From contig NC_052510.1 in assembly GCF_014356525.2 (NCBI RefSeq), positions 17,470,778-17,534,777 on the forward strand: a stretch of DNA of 64,000 bases. The letters run 5' to 3'. Both the position numbers and the translations under genes were made by a program. Below the pieces are notes generated by a model, which saw only the letters and a list, made by a program, of their open reading frames with translations, searched no databases and was not told the DNA's origin. This DNA comes from Nilaparvata lugens. Its lineage: Eukaryota; Arthropoda; Insecta; Hemiptera; Delphacidae. Numbering within the stretch: the first letter of the stretch is position 1; every line of letters starts with the position of its first letter. Positions 1-13,800 of the stretch are shown here, one piece after another.

Positions 1-454
1 AGCTCTAGGCTTGTGCGTGGGTAATGAGACGGATGATAATGAGAGATGAGTGGTGTTTTAGGTGGGTTCTGAACCACCTAAAGAGTACTCTTCTCACAAG
101 TTTTTGGTGGTTCGGAAGAGTCGGAACTAACCTGAAATTATACTTAAATTTCATTTTAAAAATATAATTTGATATTATACTCAAAAACTCAAATATTTTT
201 GAAACGCAAATGGAGAAAACTGTTTGAATTAAACAGAAAGTCTAATAACTAAATGATTATTATTATCAGGCTTATTTTTGCATCAAACCGAGTAAAATTT
301 AAAAAAAAAATTAGATCAATATTACATGATACATGACTATGACCAATGTTTACATGAAGCTAGTTTCAGCAATTGGACAGGGGAAATGCAATACCTTCAT
401 GCACACTCATCAATAGGCCTGATAATCAATAACATGTGGGAAGAGCAAGACAGT
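1..454. other. AT-rich sequence without recognisable gene
   Basis: No ORF with family character, RNA gene or strong repeat was seen. Confidence 0.5.
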
Positions 455-1408
455 GGTCAACTTTATTAGTCCAGTCAATAGCCTCTAGACTTGAAAAAGG
501 GGGTGTGCTTGCAATTTATATTGTAGTTCTGATTTTTTTATATATTATTTGGGTACATAAAAGAAGTCCAGAACCAATTTCTTCATGCAAAATTTTCTTG
601 TGCTAGATACAGTGTGGCCCAAGAACCTCGTATTTTCGGCTCATTTTCCAGTTTTCAGCTATTTCTGCCAAATCTCGTAATCGGACAGAAAAATTTGCTC
701 TTGCCTTTTTTTAGATTATAAAATTCCAAATATAATGGAATAATTCGGAAATCTCTATCTCCAATGAGTACTGAGTTATGATTTTGAATTTCACTCATCA
801 AAAATGAGTGAAATTTGAAGAAAAAATCAATTTTGATGAATTTTAGTTCTTGATCAACAATATCTTCAGTTTGTTACCATTTAGATGTATAATTCTGAAT
901 CCCTCTGGGCGTATTTTTGTGCTCTACAATCTGAGATCAGGTAGAGCGCTCATTTCATATAGATTTCCAGGTACAACTGACAACAATAATGCTCCTTGTA
1001 TTGTGAAAAACACCTTATTTTCAGCTTCAACCATCATCACCAACTACATTGTCCTCTAGTCCTCACATTGATATTTCGCAAAATAACATAAGTTCATGAG
1101 ATTATGTTCTATGAGAATCACCCGTTAGATGCACTTTATTTCAGTATTTTCTAGTGGAGAGGTACTAAAAAAGGCGAAGCAAATTTTTCTGTCCGATTTC
1201 GAGATTTGGCAGAAATAGCTGAAAACTGGTAAATAAGCGGAAAATATGAGGTTTTTGGGCCACTCTGTATCTAGCACAAGGAAATTTTGCATGAAGAAAT
1301 TGGTTCTGGACTTCTCTTATGTACCCAAATAATATATTGAAAAATCAGAACTACAATATAAATTGCATGCACCAATGTATATTGTGACTGGACTATATTT
1401 ATTGGCGC
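455..1408. repeat. Foldback/MITE-like element with ~210-260-bp inverted arms
   Basis: The left arm (about 455-713) reappears as reverse complement at about 1167-1408. Examples: GTCCAGAACCAATTTCTTCA on the left and TGAAGAAATTGGTTCTGGAC on the right; CGTAATCGGACAGAAAAATT on the left matches AATTTTTCTGTCCGATTTCG on the right. About 450 bp of unique sequence lies between. No transposase is encoded; superfamily unknown. Confidence 0.8.
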
Positions 1409-3427
1409 TTTTTCATAGCAGCGCTGATTACAAATGGAGGAACATTATTTTGTAAGTCCACAGTAAACAGCGAAAAGCGAATGATCAATGACATGGAAAC
1501 AAGTGGTTATCCAGTTGGAGGTTGTGGAGAGGGTTGGTTGTTGGGACCAAGTTCCGGTCGATCAACAAGTGGATCAGGTGAGCTGAAGCTAGAGCTACAG
1601 CCATTTTGATAAACGTACAACGGGAGCAACGGCTAAACTTGGGCGATAAATTTCTTTAGACCAAGCCAGCACTACTTCACTCAGTGCATCCAATCCCAGA
1701 AATTGTTTGCAATCACCGAGATGTTTCTCCGGCTAGATGGAGATACTCAAGATTCTGATTGAATGTCATGAATTGTCGGAAATTTTCTTATCGTGAAGCG
1801 CAAATGTCTCTTTCAACCTGGCATTGTCGATTATTCTTATGGAAAAAAGTATAGGACTGTAGTATTATTATCGATTTTTTTCTTGGGATACCGTAGATCT
1901 ATGTATCCTACTTATTATTCGTATTTAATTGCCCATCTATTCTATTCTCTAATTTTCAATCATCTGTGATCAATGTTTATGACATTGATGAATACCGTAT
2001 ATGAATACCGGTATGTAAAGTTCAGATTTATTTTACGTATGATTTTCACCAATTATATTAAAACTATTATTGAAATGGCTTAATGATATATTGTGTAAGC
2101 CTAAATAAGTTATATTTATAGCCTATAGAATCTCTATAAACTGTGTTTAATACTAGTTAGATGAGTAACTCATTATTCAAGTACCGTATGATAATAATAT
2201 TACATCGGAATAAATTTAGGCTAGGTATTATTTTTCCAAATTTCATAATAATTTAAATTTGTAAGATAACAAATAGAGGCTAATCGAGGTCACGAAATTC
2301 GTCAATTTTTTATCTGTGTGTGTGTGAATAAGTAACCACATACAGTCTCCGAAATATTATTGTCTAAAATGAATCATGATAGGTGGATACCACAGTTACC
2401 GTACTATAATATGGATAGTAACTGTAGTGGATACCAACATACTCAAAATCAATAGATTATCTACTATAGATAGCTTAAATATACAGTACCGTAGGCTACA
2501 TATTTCTTTTCAATAAACATGAATGTTGAAAGGGTACTTTGATTTTTTTATTTTTATCTGCATAATTTAATATTTTAGATACGATATTGCGAAGTCAATG
2601 AATATTTTCAATAAAATACCTTTCAGATTTTTCATTTACAGATGCTACTTAAATGAGAGAATAGTGAATTCATGATCTTCTCAATTATTAAAATATTGAA
2701 ATAAATTATTGCAGAGCTCCACTATTGGTTTCTCACATATTGTTATGATATTCTACATCTACAGCATGAACGGTGATCATATTTTTAAAGGAGAAATTTA
2801 GTGAAATAAACTGAAATTCATATACACACAACCGTTAACAGCTGGCCATATATTATTTTTAGCGAGAATGTTGCCATAAAGAGCTTTACGAGCTGCAATT
2901 CAAAGTTCACTGTGCAAATACAGCATATCATACACTACCACTGTGTGCTACATGAAAAACGCTTCGGCAACGTTGAATGAAACATTCATGAAATCATGAA
3001 TAATGCACGACTCTGCTCACTTATTTTCCGTGTGTAGCACTCATGCATTTTTCAAGTATCACTAATTCCTCACTCCCACTCAAAAACGTGAGAGCATATT
3101 TTCGGAATGCCCTGGAAACGAGACCAAGAAGCTGATCTCGTAAGAGTTGCATTCAACGAGAAAGTAACCAAGGCTACATCAACTCTAAAGACATGTTCAC
3201 AACAGACTTCAAATAACACTTACAGCAACATTCTCAGATAATAGCTAGTTTGTTGATTATGGGCACTTGGACTTTATCCTTTTCACTATTCATTTATATT
3301 TGTCAATCATGCAACATTTGAAATTGTGTTCATTTTCCCTTTTTTGTTGAGGTTTCTTTGTACGGTACCTGGAATGCAGAACTTCCGTAACTTTTTTCTT
3401 TGAACAGAGAATCACGTAATTTATCAG
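1409..3427. other. Intergenic AT-rich sequence
   Basis: No coding signal or recognised repeat; short low-complexity runs only. Confidence 0.4.
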
Positions 3428-3714
3428 GTAGGTGATACCATAGAGAAACAATAGCGTAAGTAGATATCCCATGGTATAGGGAGTATATGTCGTAACTTTT
3501 ACAGTTATCTCAAGCCGATAGTCCACGTAGTTTTTTCCCTTGAAGCTGTGTGATACTGGTAGTCTCTCATATTGTGCCGTTCATACAATCTCACCCGGCC
3601 AAAACAGTAAAAATCGACAATAATCGGCTTGAGATAACAGTAAAAGTTACGACATAAACTCCTTATACCATGGGATATCTACTTACGCTATTGTTTCTCT
3701 ATGGTAATACCTAC
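3428..3714. repeat. MITE-like inverted repeat, ~290 bp
   Basis: Arms of about 93 bp: GTAGGTGATACCATAGAGAA at 3428 pairs with TTCTCTATGGTAATACCTAC ending at 3714, continuing inward through CCCATGGTATA and AGTTATCTCAAGCCGAT. The spacer is about 100 bp. Apparent ORFs here are arms read on either strand. Confidence 0.8.
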
Positions 3715-3924
3715 ATTAATTTGGCGTGCGTTGAGAATAGGTACATACACAAACGGGATAGGAAAATAATGTTTGACGCCTCATCACGGCTGAACTACTG
3801 GACTGATTCACATGAAATTTTGCATATAAGTTCCGAATTAACCGAGGATTGTTGCCTACTGCAACAATAATAGTCGAATATCAATACTATACAATTTAAT
3901 TCCAATCTCACTAATCTGATAATT

Positions 3925-5698
3925 TATAGTTTGTGTAAAATAAGTTGAGACTTGGCCCTCCTTCATCCGAAGAAATTACAGGGTTGCCAAATCGTGTAAA
4001 ATTGCAACTTTCTCAAATTTCCAATTCAACATCAGAATTGGAAGTAGAATATCATCCCCGATATTCTAGTAGTACTACTAAAAAAGCTTTAGGGTTGAAG
4101 GATTAAAAAGAAAATTCAACTTTTATGATAAAATTGGAAACATTGCGAAGATTTGTTTTTCTTTTGAATACCGTATCACTTCTCTCAGAATCATGGGGCG
4201 TCGTAATGCGTAATAATTTCATATCAAATTAACGGGAAGAATGTCTTCTTTCTATTGGTGTCCGGATAATTTTTATCCGACTTATAGTTATTCTCTAATT
4301 AATGATTATGTTTGTCAATGTCGAGACATTTGGAGCAGAAAACATGAAATTTTCGACATGCTAGAAACTTTTTTGTTTCAATAGATAAATAGGTGGTGAA
4401 AGCGAGAAAGTTTCTCGCAAATATTTTTCCAGTTGTCAAAAAAAGTAGTCGGAAGATTGTATTTTGGCCTCTCAGGGATTTCAAAGTCAAGGATAGCGGG
4501 TGAATGGTGTGCCACCATATGCTATCAATAGCTGGGATCAACAAAAACAAAATTCAGAACGATTGAAAAATTCAGCAACTGCAAGTCACATGATTAACCT
4601 ATTATATTAAGCGAGCAATTTCTGTATTTTTATATTTATATTCGGTTATTTATGTTCAACAGATCTCGAAACGACTTTCACGAAATTTGGAACATAGTAG
4701 GTTCATTATGATATAAAAATTCGATTGCACTAGGTCTCATCCATGGGAAAACTCGCTGAACAACATTAAAAGGAAAATTTATCCTTGGCTGAAACAGCTG
4801 TGGATAGTAAAAAAGTGAGTGAGCGAGTGAGTATGTGAAAAATCAAAATATCGCATCCCCGAAATTCATAAGATGACATATAGCCAGCTGTAAAATATAA
4901 ACACGACCATTTTAGAGAATTGTGTTCTGTTCATCAATGAATAAAAATAACGAGTGAAGCTCGGTCCCCGATATTAAATAGTGAAAATGACATCCTCCCC
5001 TCGAATAATCCAAGCGGTGTTTCATTACAGCCTTTCTTGAGGCAATTAGCTGCTTGCGATTGAAATAATTCAGTCAAATAATCTTGTAAAATGCCAGCCT
5101 TCAGCATACAATTTGGTAGGTACACAATGCATACCATGCAGCCGCTCTTATAACTTACAATTCATTAGAGACCAAAATACGATCTTCCGACTACTTATGA
5201 CAATTGGAGAAATAATTACAATTATTTGTGAGAAACTTTCTCGTTTTCACCACCTACTTATCTTTTGAAACAAAAAAGTTTCTAGCATGTCGAAAATTTC
5301 ACGTTTTCTGCTCCAAATGTCTCGACATTGACAAACATAATAATTAATAACTATAAGTCGGATAAAAATATCCGGACACCAATAGAAAGAAGACATTCTC
5401 CCCGTTAATTTGATATGAAATTATTACGTATTACGACGCCCCATGATTCTGAGAGAAGTTATATTCAAAAGAAAAACAAATCTTCGCGATGTTTCCAATT
5501 TTATCATAAAAGTTGAATATCCTTTTAATCCTTCAATCCTGAAGCTTTTCTAGTCCTACTAGGATATCGGGGATGATATTCTACATCCAATTCTTACGTT
5601 GAATTGGAAATTTGAGAAAGTTGCAATTTTACACGATTTGGCAACCCTGTAATTTCTTCGGATAGAGGACCAAGTCAACTTATTTTACACAAACTATA
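3925..5698. repeat. Large TIR/foldback element, arms ~550 bp
   Basis: Left arm 3925-4480 and right arm about 5165-5698 are reverse complements with scattered differences and small indels. The tips are TATAGTTTGTGTAAAATAAG and CTTATTTTACACAAACTATA. Landmarks on both arms include CTCAGAATCATGGGGCGTCG and CAATGTCGAGACATTTGGAG. The loop contains a second repeat (4599-4975). No transposase was found, so it looks non-autonomous. Confidence 0.85.
4599..4975 (-). mobile_element. Short Helitron-like element (family Y), copy 1
   Basis: Reverse-complement homologue of the element at 21201-22918. Shared ends: CTATTATATTAAGCGAGCAA on one side and a GAGTGAAGCTCGG near-palindrome plus CCCCGATATT on the other. 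About 377 bp, inserted in the loop of the large inverted repeat. The GAGCGAAGCTC stem resembles Helitron 3' hairpins, but no CTRR end is visible, so the class is tentative. Confidence 0.7.
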
Positions 5699-8600
5699 AG
5701 ACTTTTTCCATCAATCAATCAATTGATTTCTCTTTTAAGATAGAAGTAATTCCTACTGATTATCAATGCCATGTCAATATGGTACAATTTTTCAACTTAT
5801 TAGTTTGGAAAATAGAATAAATTGTTCTGCCTATACTCTGGAATCTTTTCCAAAATTGGAGGATTTTTAATATCTCATCCAATTCCTTGGCTTTTTATAG
5901 GTTTACTATAAATGAATCTCACTAAGACAATTTTAAATTGGAGTTAATTAAAAGATTTCAGTATTAATTTCTGATGATTTACAATGTTACATTCCGAACA
6001 TGAAGTAAAGCCGCAATGATTTGAATGGAATCGGCTACCGCTTACCGGTATAAGATCGTTACCGTACTACTTCTAAGCAAGAAAGGTTTTAAAATGGAAG
6101 CCATATTTATAGTGTAAAATATAAAATTTACAGTTATAGTTTCATGCACGATGAGAATGCAACGAATATTTCAAATTTCAAGAAGAATTTCAATTCGTGA
6201 ACTATTATTATTATGGAGAAGGTATGCCGCCTCCAACTTCTGAAACAATTCTCTCTTCAACTTACTAAGAAGAGGAACGACTAAAATAACTTTCAATGGA
6301 GGAATAAGTAAAAGTTCTCACAGAGTTATTCCATTACACAGAGCGAGAAGTTCTGGAATATTTCAGATTCGAAAAGTTCTATTGCCTCTCCAATTTATTT
6401 CCCCAGTGCTGCTGATCCTTTGGAATAGCTCCCGGTTATCACGAAATCTTCTTATCATAATGGCTGGAGAAAAAAGATTTTGGGGGAAATGAGAAAAGAA
6501 ATAAATATTAGTTCACATTTTATTGAAGATTTCGTTGCAAGATTTAAGAAAGAAGACTGATAAAAAATAAAACTTTATATTGCTAAAGAAGTTGTGATCA
6601 ATCACTCAAAATAAGTAGAAAATGTTGAATGATTTATACAGGTGGAATGAAGTAGAACAAACTAACACGATTACACTCGACAAGGATAATAAAATTAAAT
6701 ATTCGCTTGATAAGTATAGAAACAATAGTTGAACTATGAAGCAGTTCCAAACGATTCGAAATAATTCATTTACACAGATGTTTGTTTTTCAATTCATGAA
6801 AAAATTAGCTTTAACAAATCAAAATTCAACAACTCTACAATAGGCTATATTAAAGCAAAATCAATTTTATTACAACCGACCATTCGCTTTATAGAAAATC
6901 ACATTAATACCAATAAAATAATGTGATGATCCAAAAATTATAGATAGATACTGTCTGTGCTAGACAAAGCAACGTTTCAAGACGAAAATAATAGAAGCTA
7001 TCAATTAATCTATCAGTCATCTAGTTTGTATTGTCGATTTTATTCATGCAAAATATATTTGAATGAATATCATGTTAAGTACGGCACTAAAGGGTTTTTA
7101 ATTCATTTCAAATAATGAAAACTCATGATATTCAATCAATATACGGCATATTCCATAATTTTGTTTTTCATAATTTGATGGAATCTTCAATAGTTTTATG
7201 GTTATTACCAATTTACCTAGCAATACATTCTAGTTAGGTACATTGGTTATTAATATATCACTACATCCATTACTTTCCTCTACTCTCAATTTCATTCAAA
7301 AATGAAATAAAATAAAATGTTATGATCAATATTTCTAATATCTATACTGTCATAAGTTACCAGTAACTTATTGATAATAAGGTTATAATAACAGTATAAA
7401 ATGAGAGGTATCACCATTCCTCTGAAAAATAAAGATTCTAAAAAAACTCTGAAATAGATGAATTCACTTTCACTTTAGTTTAAAAAAGCCAAATTCACTT
7501 TTAGCTTACAAAAATCGGATAACTAGCACACTATATAAGCTATTAGGGAAGGCTATCAATGGACAAAGCTTTCTGTCGATGAAAAGTTAAATTACTTCAG
7601 TTAGAAATTATTCATTTATCTGACATCTCAACATCTACATTGAACTAATAATATAAAAATATTATTTCCACTGAATTCATAAGTACAAGACACATTGCGA
7701 TATTTATTTTTAATTTTTTATGAGTTGCTGAACAAAACTTTTTCTTATAAAAAATAAATTAGCTGAAGAACAATAAAATTGATCAACAAAAATTGATCAA
7801 GTCATTATTATTTCTTGATTGTCGAGAAAAGTAGATTCACTAGAATGAAATAGACCTATCATACTGTGAAAATTGATAGGACTCAGGCAAATTTGAATAT
7901 TCTTTACTAATGTCATGATAATACGAGTTATCGATATGAAATAGAAGTTAATATTTTGACAAATAGACTAATACTTATACAAATTTCGGCAAATTAAAAA
8001 AAAATTGTTTATTTAAAAAAATATTTTCTTGATTTGAATTCATTGATAATTTTTAATCGTTATCATATCATCGATAATGATGATGATCATATCAATAACA
8101 ATACCTTTAATACAAATAATATAATTCATTGGTTTTGTTTGCTTAATGAAACTGTTCAGTTTGCTTTTAATGGTGTATTGAGACACAATAACTTTTGTTC
8201 ACACGTTGAAAATTTGTGTCACTCTCCAGAAGTGGACGTTCATGTTGCGCCTTCCTGGCAACTCAATGTTTTAAACTTCATAAAGTATAATTTATAACTG
8301 ATTACCAACATAGAGAAAAGAATCCGTTAAATATTATAGTCTCTGACACCAATGAGCGTTAGTCATGAAATAGACCCTGCTTGTTGATTATCATTTTGGA
8401 ACAAAACCAAGAGATGACATTTCAAAGCATTCTTGAACCGGGACTGAGTGTAAAAGGTCCGTATGCAGATACTCGGTTTAAACGGAAAAATGTCAGTTGT
8501 TCGTTCAAACCCCGTAAGAAACACATTATGATAAATGCAACCATATCTACAAGTAAACGTGGTTTAGCTCTGAACGTAGTGTTGGCATATGGCCCTTAGT

Positions 8601-10771
8601 CTGCCGATGCCATGGAGAAAGATCACAATTGAGAAAGAGCGCTCTGAATCACTGTGAGGAGGTACCTTCGGCACGCTTCCCTTACACCAGCATGAAGGCC
8701 ACGTGAAATCATATAGCTTCAGTGTTATATGAAGAGAATGGCGTATGAGATTCAAATAGTGTGCATGTATAATTGAGGCGAGGCCCCAAGACCTGTGTAC
8801 ATTGTCCCTTTCACAGAGAAAGGACCCTGCGTACACTCGTCTTGAGGCCTCTCAGATTCAGGCCATACAAAAGAATCTCATACATCAATATTTCAAACGG
8901 AATAAATCTATAATATTGTTGAGGCCTCGTGGCCAGAGGGAGTGAAGCGTCATGTACTCTGAGGGTACGAACAGTGCGGTCAGGTCTATATTTATCTATT
9001 TATTGATTGGATAGAGCAAACAATACAATAGTCGGAAAAGAGAAACAGGCTCTGCCCAAAACTTCTTCAAATTCTTAATTTTGTCTCAAATCGTCCAAAT
9101 ACTATGTAGGTTATGTCCATTTAAATTTCTTCATGTAGATTTCATCTCGCTAGCGTTCCTGTATATCCAGTATAATCTATATCAATGATTTCGAATGTTT
9201 TTTATCATTGCATAGCTGTTTAGTAGCATCGATATTTACCGCGACTTACACCTTCTGTTCGCACCTTTAAACATAACAAGTTACAGAGCGCTCTTGCTTA
9301 CTCCCCCTTCACGGACTTGCCACAATTGCAGATTCATGCCCGATGTAGGAGTGTTGAGAAGCTAATATGATATCGTGGAATTGTTCGAAAATGATCCTCA
9401 GTAATCCGGGTGTAGTAGCATGATCCGTGTTCATGATAACCACTCATTTATGCACAGTGATCAAAAATATTTACTAAACCCAAAATCTAGGAGTTTCCCG
9501 TTAGGAGCAAAATGGAAGTTGACTTTCAAAGAATCTCTACATGGGAACTGAAATAATTATTTTCTCGCCTTATCATGAAAAAACAAATTGAGCAACGCAA
9601 TAAAAGATGTGGTAAACAATCCATAGTCAATGTAAGGGGTTTCAAGTGGAGATTTTAAATTATCATAAAGGTATTAATACCTTAAAAATTAACTTCGTTT
9701 ATAAATTATCATATACTACCACAGATAACTTGGTACACCTTGTGATTAATTCAAAATGTATCATAATAAAATTTGAGAATGAATGAATCAGAACACAATT
9801 TCCAAGTTGAATTAAATGAATGACAATAACTGGGAGAAATAAGTTTTATCTAACGCATACAACAACAATCGACTTATCTACAAATTATTATAAAACTTTC
9901 ATATTATATTTAAAAAATTAAGGCAAAGTAATTCATTTCTTACTATACACATTAATCATTTATATGCGGTTACTAACAAAAATACCATTTACATTTAGAT
10001 GGAAAATAGCAACCTTGTTAAATACAGTACGGTATAAAAACGTATTGAATGTAATGGAATATACTCACAATGACAAAATGAAAAACTGTATTTTCTACTA
10101 AAGTGAAAGTTAAAAAAGGGATTGTGAAGGGATCCAAAGATTTTGCTGGGGAATTCGAACGATTGATATAAAAAAGGACAGGAAGACTGGAGAATAATTT
10201 ATGGGAATCTCCAATTTTGGTGTATCTCAATTTCATTTGATATTAAATTGGTAGTATCTGTGTTCTTGGCTCAATTAGTTTCTAATTCATGAGTTTGATT
10301 TCAATACAAAATTTATAACTGAAAGGTTGAAGCCCATACAAATTTTCAAATGTAGGTATTACAGTATTATTGAAATCAATATATAAACTCCATTATTGAG
10401 TCTTTTCACAAAATTATTAGCAAATACTCTTATGAACGATAAATCATACATTAAATTGATGAAGCAACAATTATACACAACTGCAGAAAATATATGTTTT
10501 CTAGAAAACTAGACGAATTAACAATACATTATTATAATATTCTAAGGAACTAAGAAAAGTTTGTTTCCTTGTTAAACGTGGCTTGGGCAGATTTCCATAG
10601 TGCATGCAACTCACATAACCAATCACTTCAGAGTTGAATGGTTTCCTTTAAATGTGTAGCTAATTGTCTGTTAATGCGCCATTGTTTTTGAGAAGCATAT
10701 GTGAATAAAGTCTCAAGTTCCAATACGAGAAGTCACAACATTTGATAAATCATTTATCAAACTTAATTCAT
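5699..10771. other. 3' flank of the ZDHHC gene; no gene recognised
   Basis: AT-rich with only short spurious ORFs. The part just below 10772 must hold the ZDHHC 3' UTR. A GC-richer block at about 8560-8990 stands out from its surroundings, but I could not assign it to a gene or repeat family. Confidence 0.4.
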
Positions 10772-10823
10772 TTATATAACTTCCATCAGACTGGAGCTGC
10801 CTCCCTTATAAGCGAATGGGTCA
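10772..10823 (-). CDS. ZDHHC15: ZDHHC terminal exon, readable in two frames
   Basis: Acceptor TATTTTACAG. After exon A (or directly after exon 8) it reads [17 protein letters not shown] and stops at TAA 10774-10772. After exon B with the GTATTC donor it reads [13 protein letters not shown] and stops at TGA 10788-10786. The first frame's G-S-S-S-L run resembles the tail of vertebrate ZDHHC15 as I recall it. Confidence 0.72.
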
Positions 10824-13800
10824 CTGTAAAATATAAATGAGCATTATTAAGAGTAAATGACAAATACTAATTAAATAAGAAATAGTTACATATATTTTCT
10901 AATAACTTATTATTTTCATTAGGGCTAATTAATTTGTTAAGTAAGAAAATAATCCAAAAAGCTTGAAAATGGATTGAACAACCAAAACTAGTTGTTTTCT
11001 TATTTTATATGAAAAAGTTTTTTTTTTAAAAGGGTACAATGGGATTATTTTCAGACTCAGTAATAATAATTAGTTTGAAACAAGAATTTGGAGACTTGAG
11101 ATAAGAAATGACACAAGTAATTGACAAGAAATAGCTTGAATATCAAAATGATGCTTATTGAATAATAACAATTGCTATTGACTGTTACAGAAATTTAATA
11201 TCATTATCATTAAATCAATTTTTCTGCAAATCCAAAGTAATCTACTTGATATTCAAAACACTTTAGTTCACTATATAGGAAATATACATATTATACAAAA
11301 ATATAGATATTATAAAACAATATAAAAGAAAAATTCATTTAAAAAGTGAATTTAGAGTAGAACAGTATCCTCTCACTGTTAAGTGTAGTGATCATTTTGC
11401 TGAATGACTCGTCAAGATCCAAGTCACCGTATTTTATGTAATAGCCCGGGGCCACATTTGTCATGCAGCGTTACGATCCAAACACTCGTGATAAAAGGCC
11501 TAGAATGCTGCATGCCACACATTTCCGTCCTACCACCCACACAAATATCGGACATGAGTCGTATCGGAACGCTGTGAATGTTCTTTACAGTTGTCTTGTG
11601 GCCAGAAAAAACTACAAGAGCAGGAAAGTTAAGTAAATTTATTCTATTCTATTAATTACGTAATATATACTTATTACGTAATAAGTTCATGTCTTCAATC
11701 TGAAGAAAAGAGATTGATGAATCTCAAACATAAAGAAGCTAAACGGAAAAATTATAAAACAATTAACACAAAGCCAATGCAGGTCTAACAATATTCTCTA
11801 CGCTGAATATTTTTGCAAGTAATATAATATTGCACACAATCACCAATGTCTATAATTTGGATTAAAATTATACCAGTACCAGAGCAATAAATTAGTGGAA
11901 TCAAGCTTTCTAGTGGTTGTTAGGAATTTAGCGATTGAAAATTGTCCAACATGCATATTATTAGTAGCCAGTCAAGTTTTTGCTTGTTCATCAACATGTT
12001 CATTGCCGACAGAACTGAGATCCATTCCGAACTGCGATGTATTATCAATGCAATCAATTATTGATTGCATGTCAGTGTTTGAAACAACAAAATAGTTTGT
12101 TTTTAATTCTGTTGGTTTGCGATTCACTGCAGTTTCCCAAATGGATCATTTCAACAAAGATTCTGTTATCAATTCATAGAAACCACACCAAAATTTACAG
12201 CTCTCAGTCCTGATATATTTCAATAGAATTCACATCGGTTTAGGTGATTCTGAAGACGATTCTAGGACTTGATGCTAACAGATGCTGACTGACGGAGAAA
12301 TGTGTTAACTGGTGTGTTTGCAGGACTAATGCTCAGAATCAATCAGCATAATATGTGTCGGCTAGTCCTATCCCATGTTTGAATATTCATAACCGTGTAT
12401 ATTCAGCTGCCATCCTGTGGAGGTCAACCAACTGTTGCCCCAGCGTCATACATTTCCCACAAATTTGCATTTGAAAAATATTGATTTTGGCAACGTGATG
12501 CTTGTTGGGAGACCCGGTTAGCAGAGACGACTAAGGCGTTGCACCCTTCTGTCTGCTAGCACTACCTGGTCGTGGGTTCGAGTCCCAGATCATTGATCAT
12601 ATGATAGGGGAAGCAATAAAAGGAAAAGCATTAAGTTATTATTATCTCAAATTTAGATGAAATGTCAAAAATAAGGTAATGTTACACTTCTACAATTTTC
12701 AGTTCAAAAATGAATATCCATGTATTAAATAATACTATGATACTCCATCTAATCTCTTAAATGAATTATTATTTTATATTATAGTATTCACTGTCTTTCG
12801 TATTTGTTATGAATTATAATAGAATATTTATGTAAATCTATGGGACTATAAAAAACTGGATAAGTTTTCCTTTCAAGAATGGGAAAAATATCTACTGGTA
12901 TATAATCTTATAAAATTCTTCCTCTGAAGTGGTTTTTTTATTCAAGGTACAATATTATAAAAACAAAATGTTTGTACGAATACTAAAATGTTGCTCTATA
13001 CGAAAAGATACTGGGGCTATACATTAGTGGATACGTTTTAAAACAAATTCTTCAACCTACAGGTTTGGTCAAAGAAAGGTTTTAATTATTGAGTCTAATA
13101 AAATTATTTAATAAATACAGAAAATTACAAAAATAAACTATCAACGTGAGGTCTTGAAGTATCACATTGTAAAACACAAAAATAGCTTTACAGTATTCAA
13201 AAGGTAGTTGACAACCAGCAAAAATACCTACAGGGAGTGTAAAATAATGGATATAAGGGGTTTTGTATGCATGCAACCCTTGCTGAATACCTTCATGACT
13301 GGGCGAGTCCTCGTCAGCCCACCTCTGTCGACTTCCTAACAGTGACTCAGTGTCCTCATCGTGAATTCTTTCTGGGAATGTCACACCATCCCCAAAACTA
13401 CAACACATCTTCACATTTAGTGCTATCGAAAAATAGAAATCTTCAATATTAATAACGACTATATTTCTGTGGGGAAAGGAGTTTTCAAAAGAAAAAAGGA
13501 TGATTGGATTGGTTAGGTTGGAGATTCAGTGAGAAATAGAGACTCTGTTGGAAAAGGAGTTCTCAAAAGAAAATAGGTTGATTGAATGGATTAGTTGAGT
13601 ATTCAGTGTGGAAAGGAACTACGAGTACATTCCTATTGGAAAAGCTGTTTCAACTAAAAAAGGTGATAAAAGAATGAATTGATTTGTAAATTCAAAATCC
13701 CACAAAAATGTATATTATATGTAAGTCAAATTGTATATTCATACTCCCGACCATTTCAAGCAGCTGCTATACAGCCAATTTAAGCGGGCTCTAAAAGATT

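Noticed and set aside
4299..4550. 83-codon ORF on the minus strand
   Set aside because: It lies in the arm of the 1.77-kb inverted repeat and has no protein-family character.
8034..8836. Three short ORFs around 8-8.8 kb and a GC-richer block
   Set aside because: No domain, splice context or repeat partner could be shown.
11459..11606. Possible MITE with GGCCACA ends
   Set aside because: The inverted match is short and imperfect; not enough to list as an element.
13082..13414. 110-codon minus-strand ORF as a stand-alone gene
   Set aside because: Only 13291-13397 is coding (ZDHHC exon B); the remainder is intron read-through beyond the donor.
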